A stretch of 39,445 bases of DNA. Source: Roseovarius sp. ZX-A-9 (GTDB lineage: Bacteria > Pseudomonadota > Alphaproteobacteria > Rhodobacterales > Rhodobacteraceae). The position numbers and the translations under genes were made by a program. The notes under the pieces were generated by a model, which was not told where the DNA came from, did no database searches, and saw only the letters and a list, made by a program, of their open reading frames with translations. Positions within the stretch are counted from its first letter, which is position 1; each line of letters begins with the position of its first letter. Below, one piece after another: positions 1-8,351 of the stretch. Where the stretch lies: contig NZ_JAPWHW010000030.1 in the NCBI RefSeq assembly GCF_028369135.1, positions 1 through 39,445 of the forward strand, in the 5' to 3' direction.

Positions 1-2
1 GC

Positions 3-83
3 GCCGTAGGACACGTCTGTGATCTTTTCACTGACGAGGAATGCTACAACTTCTTCAGGGCCGCAGGCTATGAAACCAATTGA
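3..83 (+). CDS. IS630-type transposase, C-terminal fragment (cut by window edge)
   Basis: An open frame enters from the left edge and ends at TGA 81-83. Its 26 visible residues read like the extreme C-terminus of IS630-family transposases, where the sequence ends with a short Cys- and Tyr-containing segment followed by an F-[RK]-x-A-G-Y pattern; FRAAGY is present here. The catalytic DDE domain would lie upstream, outside the window, so I cannot tell whether the element is intact. It marks a mobile-element boundary immediately left of the aminotransferase-reductase gene. I could not identify a terminal inverted repeat just downstream. The call rests on a short motif. Confidence 0.6.
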   Translation, partial: AVGHVCDLFTDEECYNFFRAAGYETN

Positions 84-683
84 ACGCAACACGCTCTAGA
101 AGCGCAAAAGCGTTTCCTTGAATTCGCGCCCCAGTCCCAAAGCAGCCCCCCCCTCTGACCTGAGACATCAGGTACAGCCATGCGGCGCAAAGCATTCATC
201 TTCTGCGTGCGAATCACGAGAACACTCCAGGGCGAATCTTTCGCGAAATGCATTTGTGAGCGAGTTTATGCCGCGCACCCGACACCCGACTTGTCCAATC
301 GTAGTCGGAGGGCTATTCCGGAACAAAGTCGGGCTAAAACTAAAACAGGCAGGCACCGATGGTGGGACTAAACGCCAGAACGGCACCGAGTAGTGCATTC
401 GATCCATTCACGGCAAAACTTGGCCTGTCCGGCTTAGGTAGACTCCAATGTCGGCATCAGTCCTGTAGACGTGCCCTGCCCCCACACGGGACGCCGACCA
501 GACGCATTCTGAGGACACGTGGCCCATGATTTTGTTTGGCGACATTTTTTCAGAAGCGCCTGAATTGGACCATTATTGGCCCACGATACATACCTTTTCA
601 GTCTTATTGCTGCCCAACTTTCGGGCGAACGATGGTGCATCGAGCCTTTCTAAGGCGCCCACGAATAAGAAAAGGAATGCATC
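84..683. other. 600-bp gene-free stretch between transposase remnant and fusion enzyme
   Basis: Only short overlapping frames in several registers occur here, and none resembles a protein family I know. The stretch should contain the promoter of the 684 gene. It also holds a 16-bp palindrome (158-173, ACCTGA-GACA-TCAGGT). It may include the right end of the insertion sequence and decayed flanking DNA. I see no RNA gene. Confidence 0.5.
565..592 (+). promoter_or_regulatory. Weak candidate sigma70-type promoter for the fusion enzyme
   Basis: TTGGAC (565-570) and TACATA (587-592) are separated by 16 nt and lie about 90 nt before the ATG at 684. The -35 element matches well and the -10 poorly. 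A clear ribosome binding site, AAAAGGAA, precedes the ATG by about 7 nt. The promoter call is tentative. Confidence 0.25.
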
Positions 684-3332
684 ATGAATGGTCTGAACCC
701 TACGCGTGCGCGTCTCCTTGAGACTTTCGGGCTCGATCTGGAACTCGCGCACGGCAACGGCTGCAGACTTTACGACACAGCAGGACGAGAGTACCTAGAT
801 TTCCTTTCACAATACGGCGCATTGCCCTTTGGCCATAACCCACCGCAGATATGGGATGCGTTACGCAACCAAGAGAGCCTCATGCGGCCCGCAATGGTGC
901 AACCGTTGCGGGCTATCGAGGCTGAGCGCCTGGCCGACAAGCTGGCCAGCATCGCGCCGCATGATCTGAACGTAGTAACATTGGCCAACTCTGGCGCAGA
1001 AGCAGTGGAAGCCGCGATCAAGCTTGCCCGTGCAAGGAGCGGCCGCGACCACATCCTTTCGACCCTCAACGGCTTTCACGGCAAGACGATGGGCGCCCTG
1101 TCCGCAACTGGCAAGCCGATGTATCAGAAGGATTTCGGCGGCCCTGCTCCCGGATTTGAATATGTCCCATTTGGTGATCTCGAGGCGCTTGAAGCTAAGC
1201 TCGTAGCCGACCACGACAGTATCGCCGCATTCATCCTCGAGCCGATCCAGGGCGAAGGCGGCGTCGTCTGTCCCTTGGATGAGGGATATCTCGGTGCTGC
1301 CATCGCGCTCTGCCGCAAATATGGCGTCCTGAGCATCATTGACGAGATTCAGACTGGGCTCGGCCGCACCGGTCAGCTCTTCGCTTGCGAGGATTGCCCG
1401 GAACCCCCGGATATGCTGTTACTCGGCAAAGCCTTGGGCGGTGGTTTAATGCCGATCTCGGCCGTCATCGTGCGCCCAGAGGTCTGGGATGACCGCTTCG
1501 GCTTCCTGCACAGTTCAACCTTCGCAAACAACAACCTTGCCTGCGCGGTGGCCAATGCCACGCTCGACCTGCTCTTGAAGGACGACCGCACGTTGATCAA
1601 AGACGTAGAGCGCAACGGTCACTATTTCCACGCCCAGCTGGAGGCGCTCAAGCAGCGCTATCCGGAAGTGTTGAACGAGGTGCGTGGGCGCGGCTACATG
1701 CGCGGGATCGTGTTCCGCAAACCATTTGAGCGGGCTGATTCCGCCTCCATGGCCTTTTGCGGGCTGAACGGAGGCTTCATCGGGCTCTTGAGTTCCTATC
1801 TCCTCAATGTCGAGGGCGTCCTGACGGCCCCCGTCTTCAACGACGCCAACGTGATGCGCTTGCAGCCGGCCCTGATCTCGGGCCAACCCGAAATCGACCG
1901 GTGCATCACCGCGCTCGAGGCCGTCTGTGATGTACTCGCCCGCGGGGATTACCACGCGCTCATGCAGCACCTCGTGACGCCAAAGCGGGCTGCGCAACTG
2001 GCCAAAACGGAACCTGCCATGCCCCAACAGGGCCCGGCAAGGGGTCTGCCAGAATCGGTGCCTGGACGCTTCTGTTTCCTCATCCATTACACGCAGGAAG
2101 AAGATCTCTTGCGGTCCGATCCATCCTTCGCCAATTTCAGTCCCGAAGAACGGGCCACCTGGATGGAGTGGGTCAAGCGCGTCGGCCCAGGCTTTGCCTG
2201 GCCGGTTGCGGGGGGAACCTCGCGCGCCGGAGCAACGGCCGAAGGGATGATCATGTCCGTACCTCTCCTGCCCAAGGACATGATGGGCGCGGGCCGAAAA
2301 GACGCACGAACCATGATTCAGGCGTCCGCTGGCATGGCCGCAGAATTTGGCGCGAATCGCCTCGGGCTTGGTGCGTTCACCTCGATCGTAACCAATGGTG
2401 GCGCCGCCGTCGCCGGCCACGGCGTACCGGTAACCAGTGGCAACACACTGACCACGGTATCTGGCGTGACCGCTCTTGAAAGGGCAGCCCGGCGTGTCGG
2501 GATTGATCCGGCCAACGCGCATATCGTTGTAGTAGGCGCCACCGGTGCAATCGGTCGATTGGCCAGCTTGATGCTTGCCCGTCGGGCGAACCGGCTGACC
2601 CTGGTAGGGAACGCCGGCAACAGACAAGCGCAGACATTCTTGGACAGAGTCGCCGACGAAGTGGTGCACACCTTGTCCGTAGAGGACCTGCCCCCCAGAG
2701 CAGGCGGCCTGAGTACCTGTGTGCAGAATTTGCTTCCTCCGCAAGGCGAGGTCATGACCAAAGGTGTGGCCAAAGACTTTGCCCGAGCCTGCGCCGAAGT
2801 CGGCCTGTCAACTCCGATAACCGGCACGACCGACCTGAACAGCGCGCTTGAGACTGCAGATATGGTGCTCGTGGCGACCAGTGCCGAGGTGACATTCCTC
2901 GATCCGACACAATTGCGCCCCGGCACGGTTGTATGTGACGTAGCACGTCCACCGAACGTGACACAGGCCGATCTCTCCGAGCAAGGCGCACTTGTCTTTG
3001 ATGGTGGCTTGGTAAGACCCCCATTCCCCGTGAATCTCGGGCCTTTCCAGAACCTCCCGGAAGATCTCTGCTGGGGCTGCCTTGGCGAAACGATGCTCTT
3101 GGCGCTTGAAGGCGAGGCAGACGATTACAGCCTCGGGCGCGATCTGAAACTGTCTGACGCGGACCGCATTTCCGAAATGGCCCGTCGCCACGGGTTCGAA
3201 CCTGCAGAGCCACAATGGTACGGTGAGTCACTGACGGACGCCGACTTCGAGCGTGTCGCCGCGGCGCTGAGGCAGCGACAAGCAGCCGAGCGTTCCTCGC
3301 TGACGGGTACGAATGTGTGGGCTGCAGAATGA
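684..3332 (+). CDS. Fusion of class III aminotransferase and acyl-ACP reductase (AAR-like)
   Basis: An 882-residue two-domain protein. Residues about 1-425 are a class III PLP aminotransferase: ANSGAEAVEAA around 101-111, the IIDE motif ending at 221, and the PLP lysine at Lys249 in GKALGGG. Residues about 461-845 match cyanobacterial long-chain acyl-ACP reductase (AAR) from end to end: an FLIHYT start like FGLIGHLT, GLGAFTSIV (561-569), TSGNTLT (584-590), the Rossmann motif GATGAIG (618-624), and a C-terminal block with Cys799, E-x-MLL-x-x-EG, Y-S-x-GR and RHGFEP. By recalled alignment Cys799 sits where the acylated catalytic cysteine of AAR lies. The predicted reaction is acyl-ACP to fatty aldehyde with NADPH, then transamination to a fatty amine. 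Fused reductase-transaminases are known in prodiginine and tambjamine pathways (PigE, TamH), but no pyrrole genes or dedicated carrier protein are visible here. A strong RBS precedes the ATG. Domain calls are near certain; substrate and product are inferred. Confidence 0.9.
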   Translation: MNGLNPTRARLLETFGLDLELAHGNGCRLYDTAGREYLDFLSQYGALPFGHNPPQIWDALRNQESLMRPAMVQPLRAIEAERLADKLASIAPHDLNVVTLANSGAEAVEAAIKLARARSGRDHILSTLNGFHGKTMGALSATGKPMYQKDFGGPAPGFEYVPFGDLEALEAKLVADHDSIAAFILEPIQGEGGVVCPLDEGYLGAAIALCRKYGVLSIIDEIQTGLGRTGQLFACEDCPEPPDMLLLGKALGGGLMPISAVIVRPEVWDDRFGFLHSSTFANNNLACAVANATLDLLLKDDRTLIKDVERNGHYFHAQLEALKQRYPEVLNEVRGRGYMRGIVFRKPFERADSASMAFCGLNGGFIGLLSSYLLNVEGVLTAPVFNDANVMRLQPALISGQPEIDRCITALEAVCDVLARGDYHALMQHLVTPKRAAQLAKTEPAMPQQGPARGLPESVPGRFCFLIHYTQEEDLLRSDPSFANFSPEERATWMEWVKRVGPGFAWPVAGGTSRAGATAEGMIMSVPLLPKDMMGAGRKDARTMIQASAGMAAEFGANRLGLGAFTSIVTNGGAAVAGHGVPVTSGNTLTTVSGVTALERAARRVGIDPANAHIVVVGATGAIGRLASLMLARRANRLTLVGNAGNRQAQTFLDRVADEVVHTLSVEDLPPRAGGLSTCVQNLLPPQGEVMTKGVAKDFARACAEVGLSTPITGTTDLNSALETADMVLVATSAEVTFLDPTQLRPGTVVCDVARPPNVTQADLSEQGALVFDGGLVRPPFPVNLGPFQNLPEDLCWGCLGETMLLALEGEADDYSLGRDLKLSDADRISEMARRHGFEPAEPQWYGESLTDADFERVAAALRQRQAAERSSLTGTNVWAAE

Positions 3333-3483
3333 TGCCCACACTTGGGAAATCATTTTCCTGCTTGGGGTGCCAATACGCAACCGCGCGTAGGTGAGAGTCG
3401 GCAAAACCCTCACCCCTGACAGCTTGATGGTAAGGCCCGGTCAAAGCTCTATATCCGTCGCTACGGTCGCTTCAAGAAAGCTT

Positions 3484-3519
3484 TATGGCAATCCCCCCGT
3501 TTGTGGGGGGATTGCCATA
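3484..3519. terminator. Perfect 15-bp inverted repeat, likely bidirectional terminator
   Basis: The left arm (3484-3498) and right arm (3505-3519) are exact reverse complements around a 6-nt loop (GTTTGT). The stem contains a run of six C/G pairs, and short T-rich stretches flank both sides. It lies between two convergent genes, 152 nt after the fusion-enzyme stop and 22 nt beyond the exosortase stop, as expected for a terminator serving both strands. Confidence 0.85.
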
Positions 3520-3541
3520 TATTCTTTGTGACAGGACCTGT

Positions 3542-5155
3542 TCAGATGCCCGGGATAAACCGCGGCAGTCGCGGAAGAAGTTCTTTCAGCAGACCGTTCA
3601 TCTCAGCTTCGGCTTCGGCTTCGGCATTCGGCTGGCCCTTCTTGATCGGGCTGATAAGCCTGAGGATGGCGCCGTCCGTGCGCCCCGCCATCAGACCTCT
3701 GGTCAACACACTGATTTTCGCGGAAGTATTCCTTGGCATCGTCTTGCCCATATGTGTGAACCAGTAATACACGATCATCCGTTCCTCGTTCTTCTGGACG
3801 ATAATGCGATTGATGTTGAACGGCGTCTCCAACCCCAGGTCGCCAGAAATATCGACCCGCTCCACTTCAGCGATTTCCCATCCTGCACCCGGCAGGCAAA
3901 TTTCGGGTGTATGCTGCACACCATCCGCTGACAGGTCCTTGTACCACGCTGAAAAGAAATCGAGTGTCGGCGTGCCTGGTGCCCGTCCGAACTGAAGCGC
4001 GATGTAATCGTCAGCAGCCAGACTTCTTTCCACGTCGGGCGAGAACTTCTGCTCTTCACCGACCTGGCGCCATTCGCCAACCTGACTGGGAAACAGTGTA
4101 AAGCTAAACCGTTCCGGTGCGACCGGCGTGCGCTCTGGGATCAGGGGCCAGGCGCCAGCGGCGGCAATCATCAGTACGGCGGCGGTCATAAGTGCCACGG
4201 AAGGTTGCACAAGCTTCAGCCGCGCAAGCTGCGGGAATACCCCTTGAGTATCGAGATCAAGAGCCTCGGCCAAGCTCATCTTGCGAGGGTTCAGTTTCAG
4301 CAAGATCCAGGCAAGGCAGATAAGAATGAACACGCTGGCCATGAAGATGACCCATCCCTCGAAGAAATGGGTAAAGCCTTCGAGCCATTCCGGACCAAAA
4401 CGCTGCATCAAGATCCCGGCCATTGCGATCCGGACCGAGTTCATGAACACGGCGATGGGCGCGGCTGCGACAAGAAGCAGAAGCTTGTGCCAAGTCGGGC
4501 CTTGATAAAGGAAGGCGAAAATATAGGAGAAGCTGAGGATCGGGAAAAGATAGCGGAGCCCTGAACAGGCCTCGGCCACATGCAGCTTCAAAACGCCAAG
4601 GTCGATGATATTCCCATCAAGGAAGACCGGAACGCCCGCCAACCGTAAGAACCAGACCCCAAGCTCTGACGAAATAAGCTGTAGAAGGGTGGAGATCTCG
4701 TAATACACCATCCCGGGCAGGGGCAACATGAAGACAAGGTGAAGCACCGGCGGCCAGAAATGTTTGCCCGTCCGCCACCCAAAACTGATCAGGAGAATCC
4801 CGCCCACCCAGATGATCATGGCATACGCCACCAGACTGTCTGCATGCAGAAGCACACCAGAGACTGCGATCGTGATTGCGAGCAGCACGACGAGCAGACC
4901 TTGCCAGCGATCGCTCTTTGGGCCGGGTTGAGGTGGATATTGTTTCAGTTCCCGCAGGAACATCAATCCGGAAAGCACCGGGATCAGCGGGCCATGGCTG
5001 TATTCGGGCCTGCTCCAGGCATCGAACAAGACATCAAAGCCGGCGCTAAAGAACACCGCGGCGGCCAGAACGATCACAACCAACCAGACGAGCCCCCAGC
5101 TCAGTCGCCCGCCTGTGGCTCTGCTTAAATAATCTTGTCTCGATACTACGGTCAT
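3542..5155 (-). CDS. xrtD: Exosortase XrtD (VPLPA-CTERM type) fused to EpsI domain
   Basis: A 537-residue membrane protein. Residues about 20-290 form the multi-spanning exosortase domain, with the expected transpeptidase residues: Cys197 in EACSGLR, Arg242 in NSVRIA and His263 in FTHFFEG. Residues about 320-505 form a periplasmic EpsI domain with the H-x-PE-x-C pattern (His415, Cys420). This architecture is typical of XrtD, which recognises VPLPA-CTERM tails, cleaves near the motif at the inner membrane and is thought to pass the protein to a surface carrier. The gene sits head-to-head with a VPLPA-CTERM protein gene (5743). Exosortases are usually genetically linked to EPS biosynthesis, as here. 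The C-terminus carries an Ala-Glu tract (511-518) encoded by a hexamer repeat. No strong RBS precedes the ATG at 5155. Confidence 0.93.
   Translation of the reverse strand: MTVVSRQDYLSRATGGRLSWGLVWLVVIVLAAAVFFSAGFDVLFDAWSRPEYSHGPLIPVLSGLMFLRELKQYPPQPGPKSDRWQGLLVVLLAITIAVSGVLLHADSLVAYAMIIWVGGILLISFGWRTGKHFWPPVLHLVFMLPLPGMVYYEISTLLQLISSELGVWFLRLAGVPVFLDGNIIDLGVLKLHVAEACSGLRYLFPILSFSYIFAFLYQGPTWHKLLLLVAAAPIAVFMNSVRIAMAGILMQRFGPEWLEGFTHFFEGWVIFMASVFILICLAWILLKLNPRKMSLAEALDLDTQGVFPQLARLKLVQPSVALMTAAVLMIAAAGAWPLIPERTPVAPERFSFTLFPSQVGEWRQVGEEQKFSPDVERSLAADDYIALQFGRAPGTPTLDFFSAWYKDLSADGVQHTPEICLPGAGWEIAEVERVDISGDLGLETPFNINRIIVQKNEERMIVYYWFTHMGKTMPRNTSAKISVLTRGLMAGRTDGAILRLISPIKKGQPNAEAEAEAEMNGLLKELLPRLPRFIPGI
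3606..3623. repeat. Tandem hexamer repeat (3 x GCTTCG) in xrtD 3' end
   Basis: Three exact copies of GCTTCG lie in tandem and encode most of the Ala-Glu tract near the XrtD C-terminus. The unit length keeps the reading frame, so slippage would only lengthen or shorten the tail. Confidence 0.8.
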
Positions 5156-5742
5156 GGAACTAATTTCTTTACTAAGACATCACAGCGATTACACGCCCAT
5201 CATGGCATTCTAATTTACTATCAGCAAACTGGCACGCTCCAAATACACAGTAACGTCAGAGACCTGCCTCCAGACCCCTCCTGCGTTCAGCTATCATATC
5301 GAACAACAAAGCTGCGCTGCCCTCCCAAAGGATAGCCTATCGGCACTCCAGGTGCGTTTTCAGCCAATAAGTAAGGCGGCAATGCGAAAATAGGTCAAGA
5401 CGGTATCTAAGTGCCCCCTGAAACGAGAGCCTGTTCGCAGCCCGTATTGAGATGGCCAGTTCTTAAAAAACCACCGCGTGAGCCTGCCTCCAGTTTGCGG
5501 CAAGGCATCGCCGGTGCCGCAAATGGTAAGCAGCCCCAAGGCGAATCACATCAAGGGTTGGAGAGTTATTGCCTTCCCGTACGCAACCTTGCCTTTAATC
5601 CGAAAAGGCTACAGCCACCTCAGCGTGCAATAAACTGCCATATGGGGATGCAAAGGGCCAAATTCCTTTGAACTGAGTTCACAGGTGCCAGTCAACACTA
5701 TAAACTGAAATGAGTTTATTTAACTAGGTGTGGAGTAAGATT
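5156..5742. promoter_or_regulatory. Divergent intergenic region between xrtD and VPLPA-CTERM gene
   Basis: 587 bp without a convincing gene; it must hold the promoters of both divergent genes. Near the VPLPA gene it has a palindrome GAACT-G-AGTTC (5670-5680), a possible -10 box TATAAA (5699-5704) with a poor -35 (TTCACA, 5678-5683, 15-nt spacer), and an AAACT/AGTTT inverted repeat (5702-5717). These are candidate operator and promoter elements only. Confidence 0.4.
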
Positions 5743-6282
5743 GTGCATTTTTTGAGAGTCATGGGGACCGCTGCTGTGCTCACCTCGGCTGCTGCCATGG
5801 CCGATGCTGCATCTTGTACGACGATCGGTCCGGGCAATTCCGGATCCTTCGTATCCTTGGATAATGCAATTTCAGCAGCGTGTTTTGGCGGCAACGACAC
5901 CAACCAAATCAATGCTTCTTTCAGTTTGTTTGGCAAGACTGGTTGGATGCTTGCAGACAAAAATGACGACTCAGCCGTGGGTTCACCAATCACCTTCACA
6001 GCAACAGGGCCAATTAATGGCGACGACGGCGGGGACTGGGGGGTCGTCGATTGGGCCGGGCGCACCACAGGTGATGTGGTCATCACCTTGAAGCCTGGCC
6101 ACGGGTTTGGTGCATTCCTCGTAGATACCGATTACTTCAGCGGAACTTGGCTCGCCACCAAAGGCCTGTCTCACGCCTCGATCTACTATCGCGGAGTAAC
6201 GCCAGTTCCGCTTCCGGCAGGAGGTATTCTGCTGTTGTCTGCGTTGGCAGGCTTGGGATTTGCCCGCTACCGTCGAACCTGA
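5743..6282 (+). CDS. Secreted VPLPA-CTERM protein, likely XrtD substrate
   Basis: A small exported protein of about 179 residues. The N-terminus is a signal peptide with a hydrophobic Ala-rich core and an A-x-A type cleavage region (AMADAAS). The middle is acidic and Gly/Asp-rich, with two cysteines after the signal and no family I recognise. The C-terminus is a textbook VPLPA-CTERM tail: VPLPAGG, a hydrophobic segment, then a basic RYRRT end. It should be secreted, cleaved by the neighbouring XrtD and retained at or released from the surface. I chose GTG 5743 because GGAG lies 7 nt upstream; GTG 5728 (184 residues) and ATG 5761 are alternatives. Its biochemical role is unknown. Confidence 0.88.
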   Translation: MHFLRVMGTAAVLTSAAAMADAASCTTIGPGNSGSFVSLDNAISAACFGGNDTNQINASFSLFGKTGWMLADKNDDSAVGSPITFTATGPINGDDGGDWGVVDWAGRTTGDVVITLKPGHGFGAFLVDTDYFSGTWLATKGLSHASIYYRGVTPVPLPAGGILLLSALAGLGFARYRRT

Positions 6283-6353
6283 TCTATTCACCACGGCCGA
6301 CCAGACTGGGCTAACCGTACAAGTCGGCAAGCTGGTCCGTACCCCTCAGGGGA

Positions 6354-8351
6354 TTACACAGTCGCAGCCTCGTCCGAGCATCGATCATGTTGGCCGGGGC
6401 GCGCCGCCGCACCAATCCCGGTGTCTCGGGCCCATAACAACAATACGAGAAGTGCCCACAGCTCCTTTCCGGCATTGATGCGCCGGTTCTGGTGGCTCAT
6501 CCAGATTTTTTCCATAGCTTCTCTATCGAGGCCCAGGCCAGCGGCCAGCCCCTGATCCGAAATCAGCTCCGCCCCCCATTCCTGCAACGCTCCCCTGAGC
6601 CAGTCATCCAGCGGCATTGCAAACCCCTGTTTGGGGCGTTCGATCAGCGCCTGCGGAACGTGCCGATAAAGCAGCTCTCGAAGCAGTTTTTTGCCTTTGC
6701 GCCCATCCACATGCAGCCCGATCGGGATTTGCCGCGCCACATGAGAGACGCGCGCATCCAGAAACGGCGCGCGTGTTTCCAGTCCCACGCTCATCGCGGC
6801 GCGATCGACCTTGACCAGAATATCTCCGGGCAGATAGCCGGTCGTATCGCGCGCCATGATCCATTCCGCCATGTCCAGCCCCGCAGGATCGAGCGCCCTT
6901 GGGTCAGCGGTACATGGCGGCGCAGGGCTCAACAGCGCGCCCTCCAGGCCTTTGCCCGTTGAAATGAAGGTCTGATAGAAATCTTCAGCACTACCCGCCG
7001 AACGCAGCGTCGCGGCCAGCTTTGGCAGATTGTCGAGGGTGGTCAGCGGCAGGCCAAGTGCCGTGGTGGCATAACGAGACATCCGCTCGCTTCGCAATCC
7101 CCACTGCGCAGCGCCATTGACGGCACCAGCACCGGCATGGCGCAATATCCACGGCAAGCGGCTGATCCGCTGCCAAAGTCCGGGGCCGCGAATGTGGCGA
7201 TTATACCCCCCAAAGACCTCATCCCCACCATCCCCGGTCAGGGCGACAGTCACATGCTTGCGCGCAGAGCGACACAGCAGTGTCGTAGGGATTTGAGAGC
7301 TGTCTGCGAAAGGCTCATCATAGATGCGCGGCAGGTCTGCCACGATAGCCAGTGCGTCGTCTTCTTTGAGGACGAATTCAGTGTGGTTCGTGCCAAGGTG
7401 CTCGGCAACGGCAGCTGCGTGCGGCGCCTCGTTGAAACGCTCGTCCTCAAAGCCAATGGAGAAGGTCCGGATCTGTCGGTCGGATCCTGCCTGCATCAGG
7501 CTGGCCACCAACGAGGAATCGACGCCGCCAGACAGGAAGCAACCCAAGGGCACATCGCTCACCATCTGATCGTTGATGACCTCTCCGAGGACATCCTCCA
7601 GTTTCGTGATGGCCTCTTCGGGGTCCGTGATCGTGGCAGGTTGGCCGAACTGTGCTTCGACCTTCGCAAAGCGAAGCTGTTCTGGTTCCGCCCCTGCGCG
7701 CAGGTGAACGATGCTGCCGGGCATCACCTTTCCGACACCCTCAAGGATACATTGGTGGTCAGGGACGTAGCCGAACTTCAGATATGAGCCGAGTGCAGCG
7801 TGATCGATATGCGGTGTCAGCCCCCCTGCGAGCAGCGCACGCAGTTCGGATCCGAATATCCACCCTCCGTCCTGCCGCGAGAAATACAGCGGCTTCTCTC
7901 CCATCCTGTCGCGCGCCAGCGACAGGTCATGGCTCTGACGATCCCAGAGCGCCAAAGCGAACATTCCAAAAGCGTTCTCAAGCGCGCGCTCCAATCCCCA
8001 CTCAGCGATGGCGGCAAGAAGCGTTTCAGTATCGGAATGGCCTTTCCACGCAAGACCTGGCGCTCCCTCCATCAGAGTGCGGCGCAGCGCCTGATGATTG
8101 TAGATCTCGCCATTGAATACGAGAACGTATCGGCCACAGGCTGATTTCATGGGCTGGGCGCCGGACGGGCTCAGATCCAGTATCGAAAGCCGACGATGGC
8201 CAAGCGCTACGCCTTCAGCCTCATCAAGCCAGTAGCCTTCTGCATCGGGGCCCCGATGGGTGATGGAGCGAGTTACGGTGTGCAACCTGCTGAGTGTTTG
8301 TTCGGCATCATCAAATGGCCGGAAGGTTACAAAACCAGCTAGTCCACACAT
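6354..8351 (-). CDS. asnB: Asparagine synthase (glutamine-hydrolysing), AsnB family
   Basis: 665 residues in the standard order: an N-terminal class II glutaminase domain with nucleophile Cys2 (MCGLAGF), then the synthetase domain with the PP-loop SGGVDSS (274-280) and GDGGDEVFGGYNRH. The full set of catalytic motifs indicates an active glutamine-dependent amidotransferase. In EPS loci such enzymes often amidate a sugar acid or an amino-acid substituent rather than serve general asparagine supply. With a dehydrogenase that makes uronic acids and an ATP-grasp ligase in the same run, a glycan target is plausible but inferred. It is the last gene of the run and overlaps the preceding glycosyltransferase by 13 nt. 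Confidence 0.93.
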   Translation of the reverse strand: MCGLAGFVTFRPFDDAEQTLSRLHTVTRSITHRGPDAEGYWLDEAEGVALGHRRLSILDLSPSGAQPMKSACGRYVLVFNGEIYNHQALRRTLMEGAPGLAWKGHSDTETLLAAIAEWGLERALENAFGMFALALWDRQSHDLSLARDRMGEKPLYFSRQDGGWIFGSELRALLAGGLTPHIDHAALGSYLKFGYVPDHQCILEGVGKVMPGSIVHLRAGAEPEQLRFAKVEAQFGQPATITDPEEAITKLEDVLGEVINDQMVSDVPLGCFLSGGVDSSLVASLMQAGSDRQIRTFSIGFEDERFNEAPHAAAVAEHLGTNHTEFVLKEDDALAIVADLPRIYDEPFADSSQIPTTLLCRSARKHVTVALTGDGGDEVFGGYNRHIRGPGLWQRISRLPWILRHAGAGAVNGAAQWGLRSERMSRYATTALGLPLTTLDNLPKLAATLRSAGSAEDFYQTFISTGKGLEGALLSPAPPCTADPRALDPAGLDMAEWIMARDTTGYLPGDILVKVDRAAMSVGLETRAPFLDARVSHVARQIPIGLHVDGRKGKKLLRELLYRHVPQALIERPKQGFAMPLDDWLRGALQEWGAELISDQGLAAGLGLDREAMEKIWMSHQNRRINAGKELWALLVLLLWARDTGIGAAARPGQHDRCSDEAATV

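Noticed and set aside
158..173. Palindrome ACCTGA-GACA-TCAGGT resembling a lux box
   Set aside because: The ACCTG/CAGGT arms match, but a lux box has 10 nt between them and here there are 6; no LuxR/LuxI gene is nearby.
1515..2744. Long minus-strand open frame (409 codons) opposite the fusion enzyme
   Set aside because: It is antisense to a gene with full-length domain matches, has no recognisable motif, and such shadow frames are common at this GC content.
6342..6352. CCCC-TCA-GGGG hairpin between the VPLPA gene and asnB
   Set aside because: The stem is only 4 bp and has no T-tract, too weak to call a terminator.
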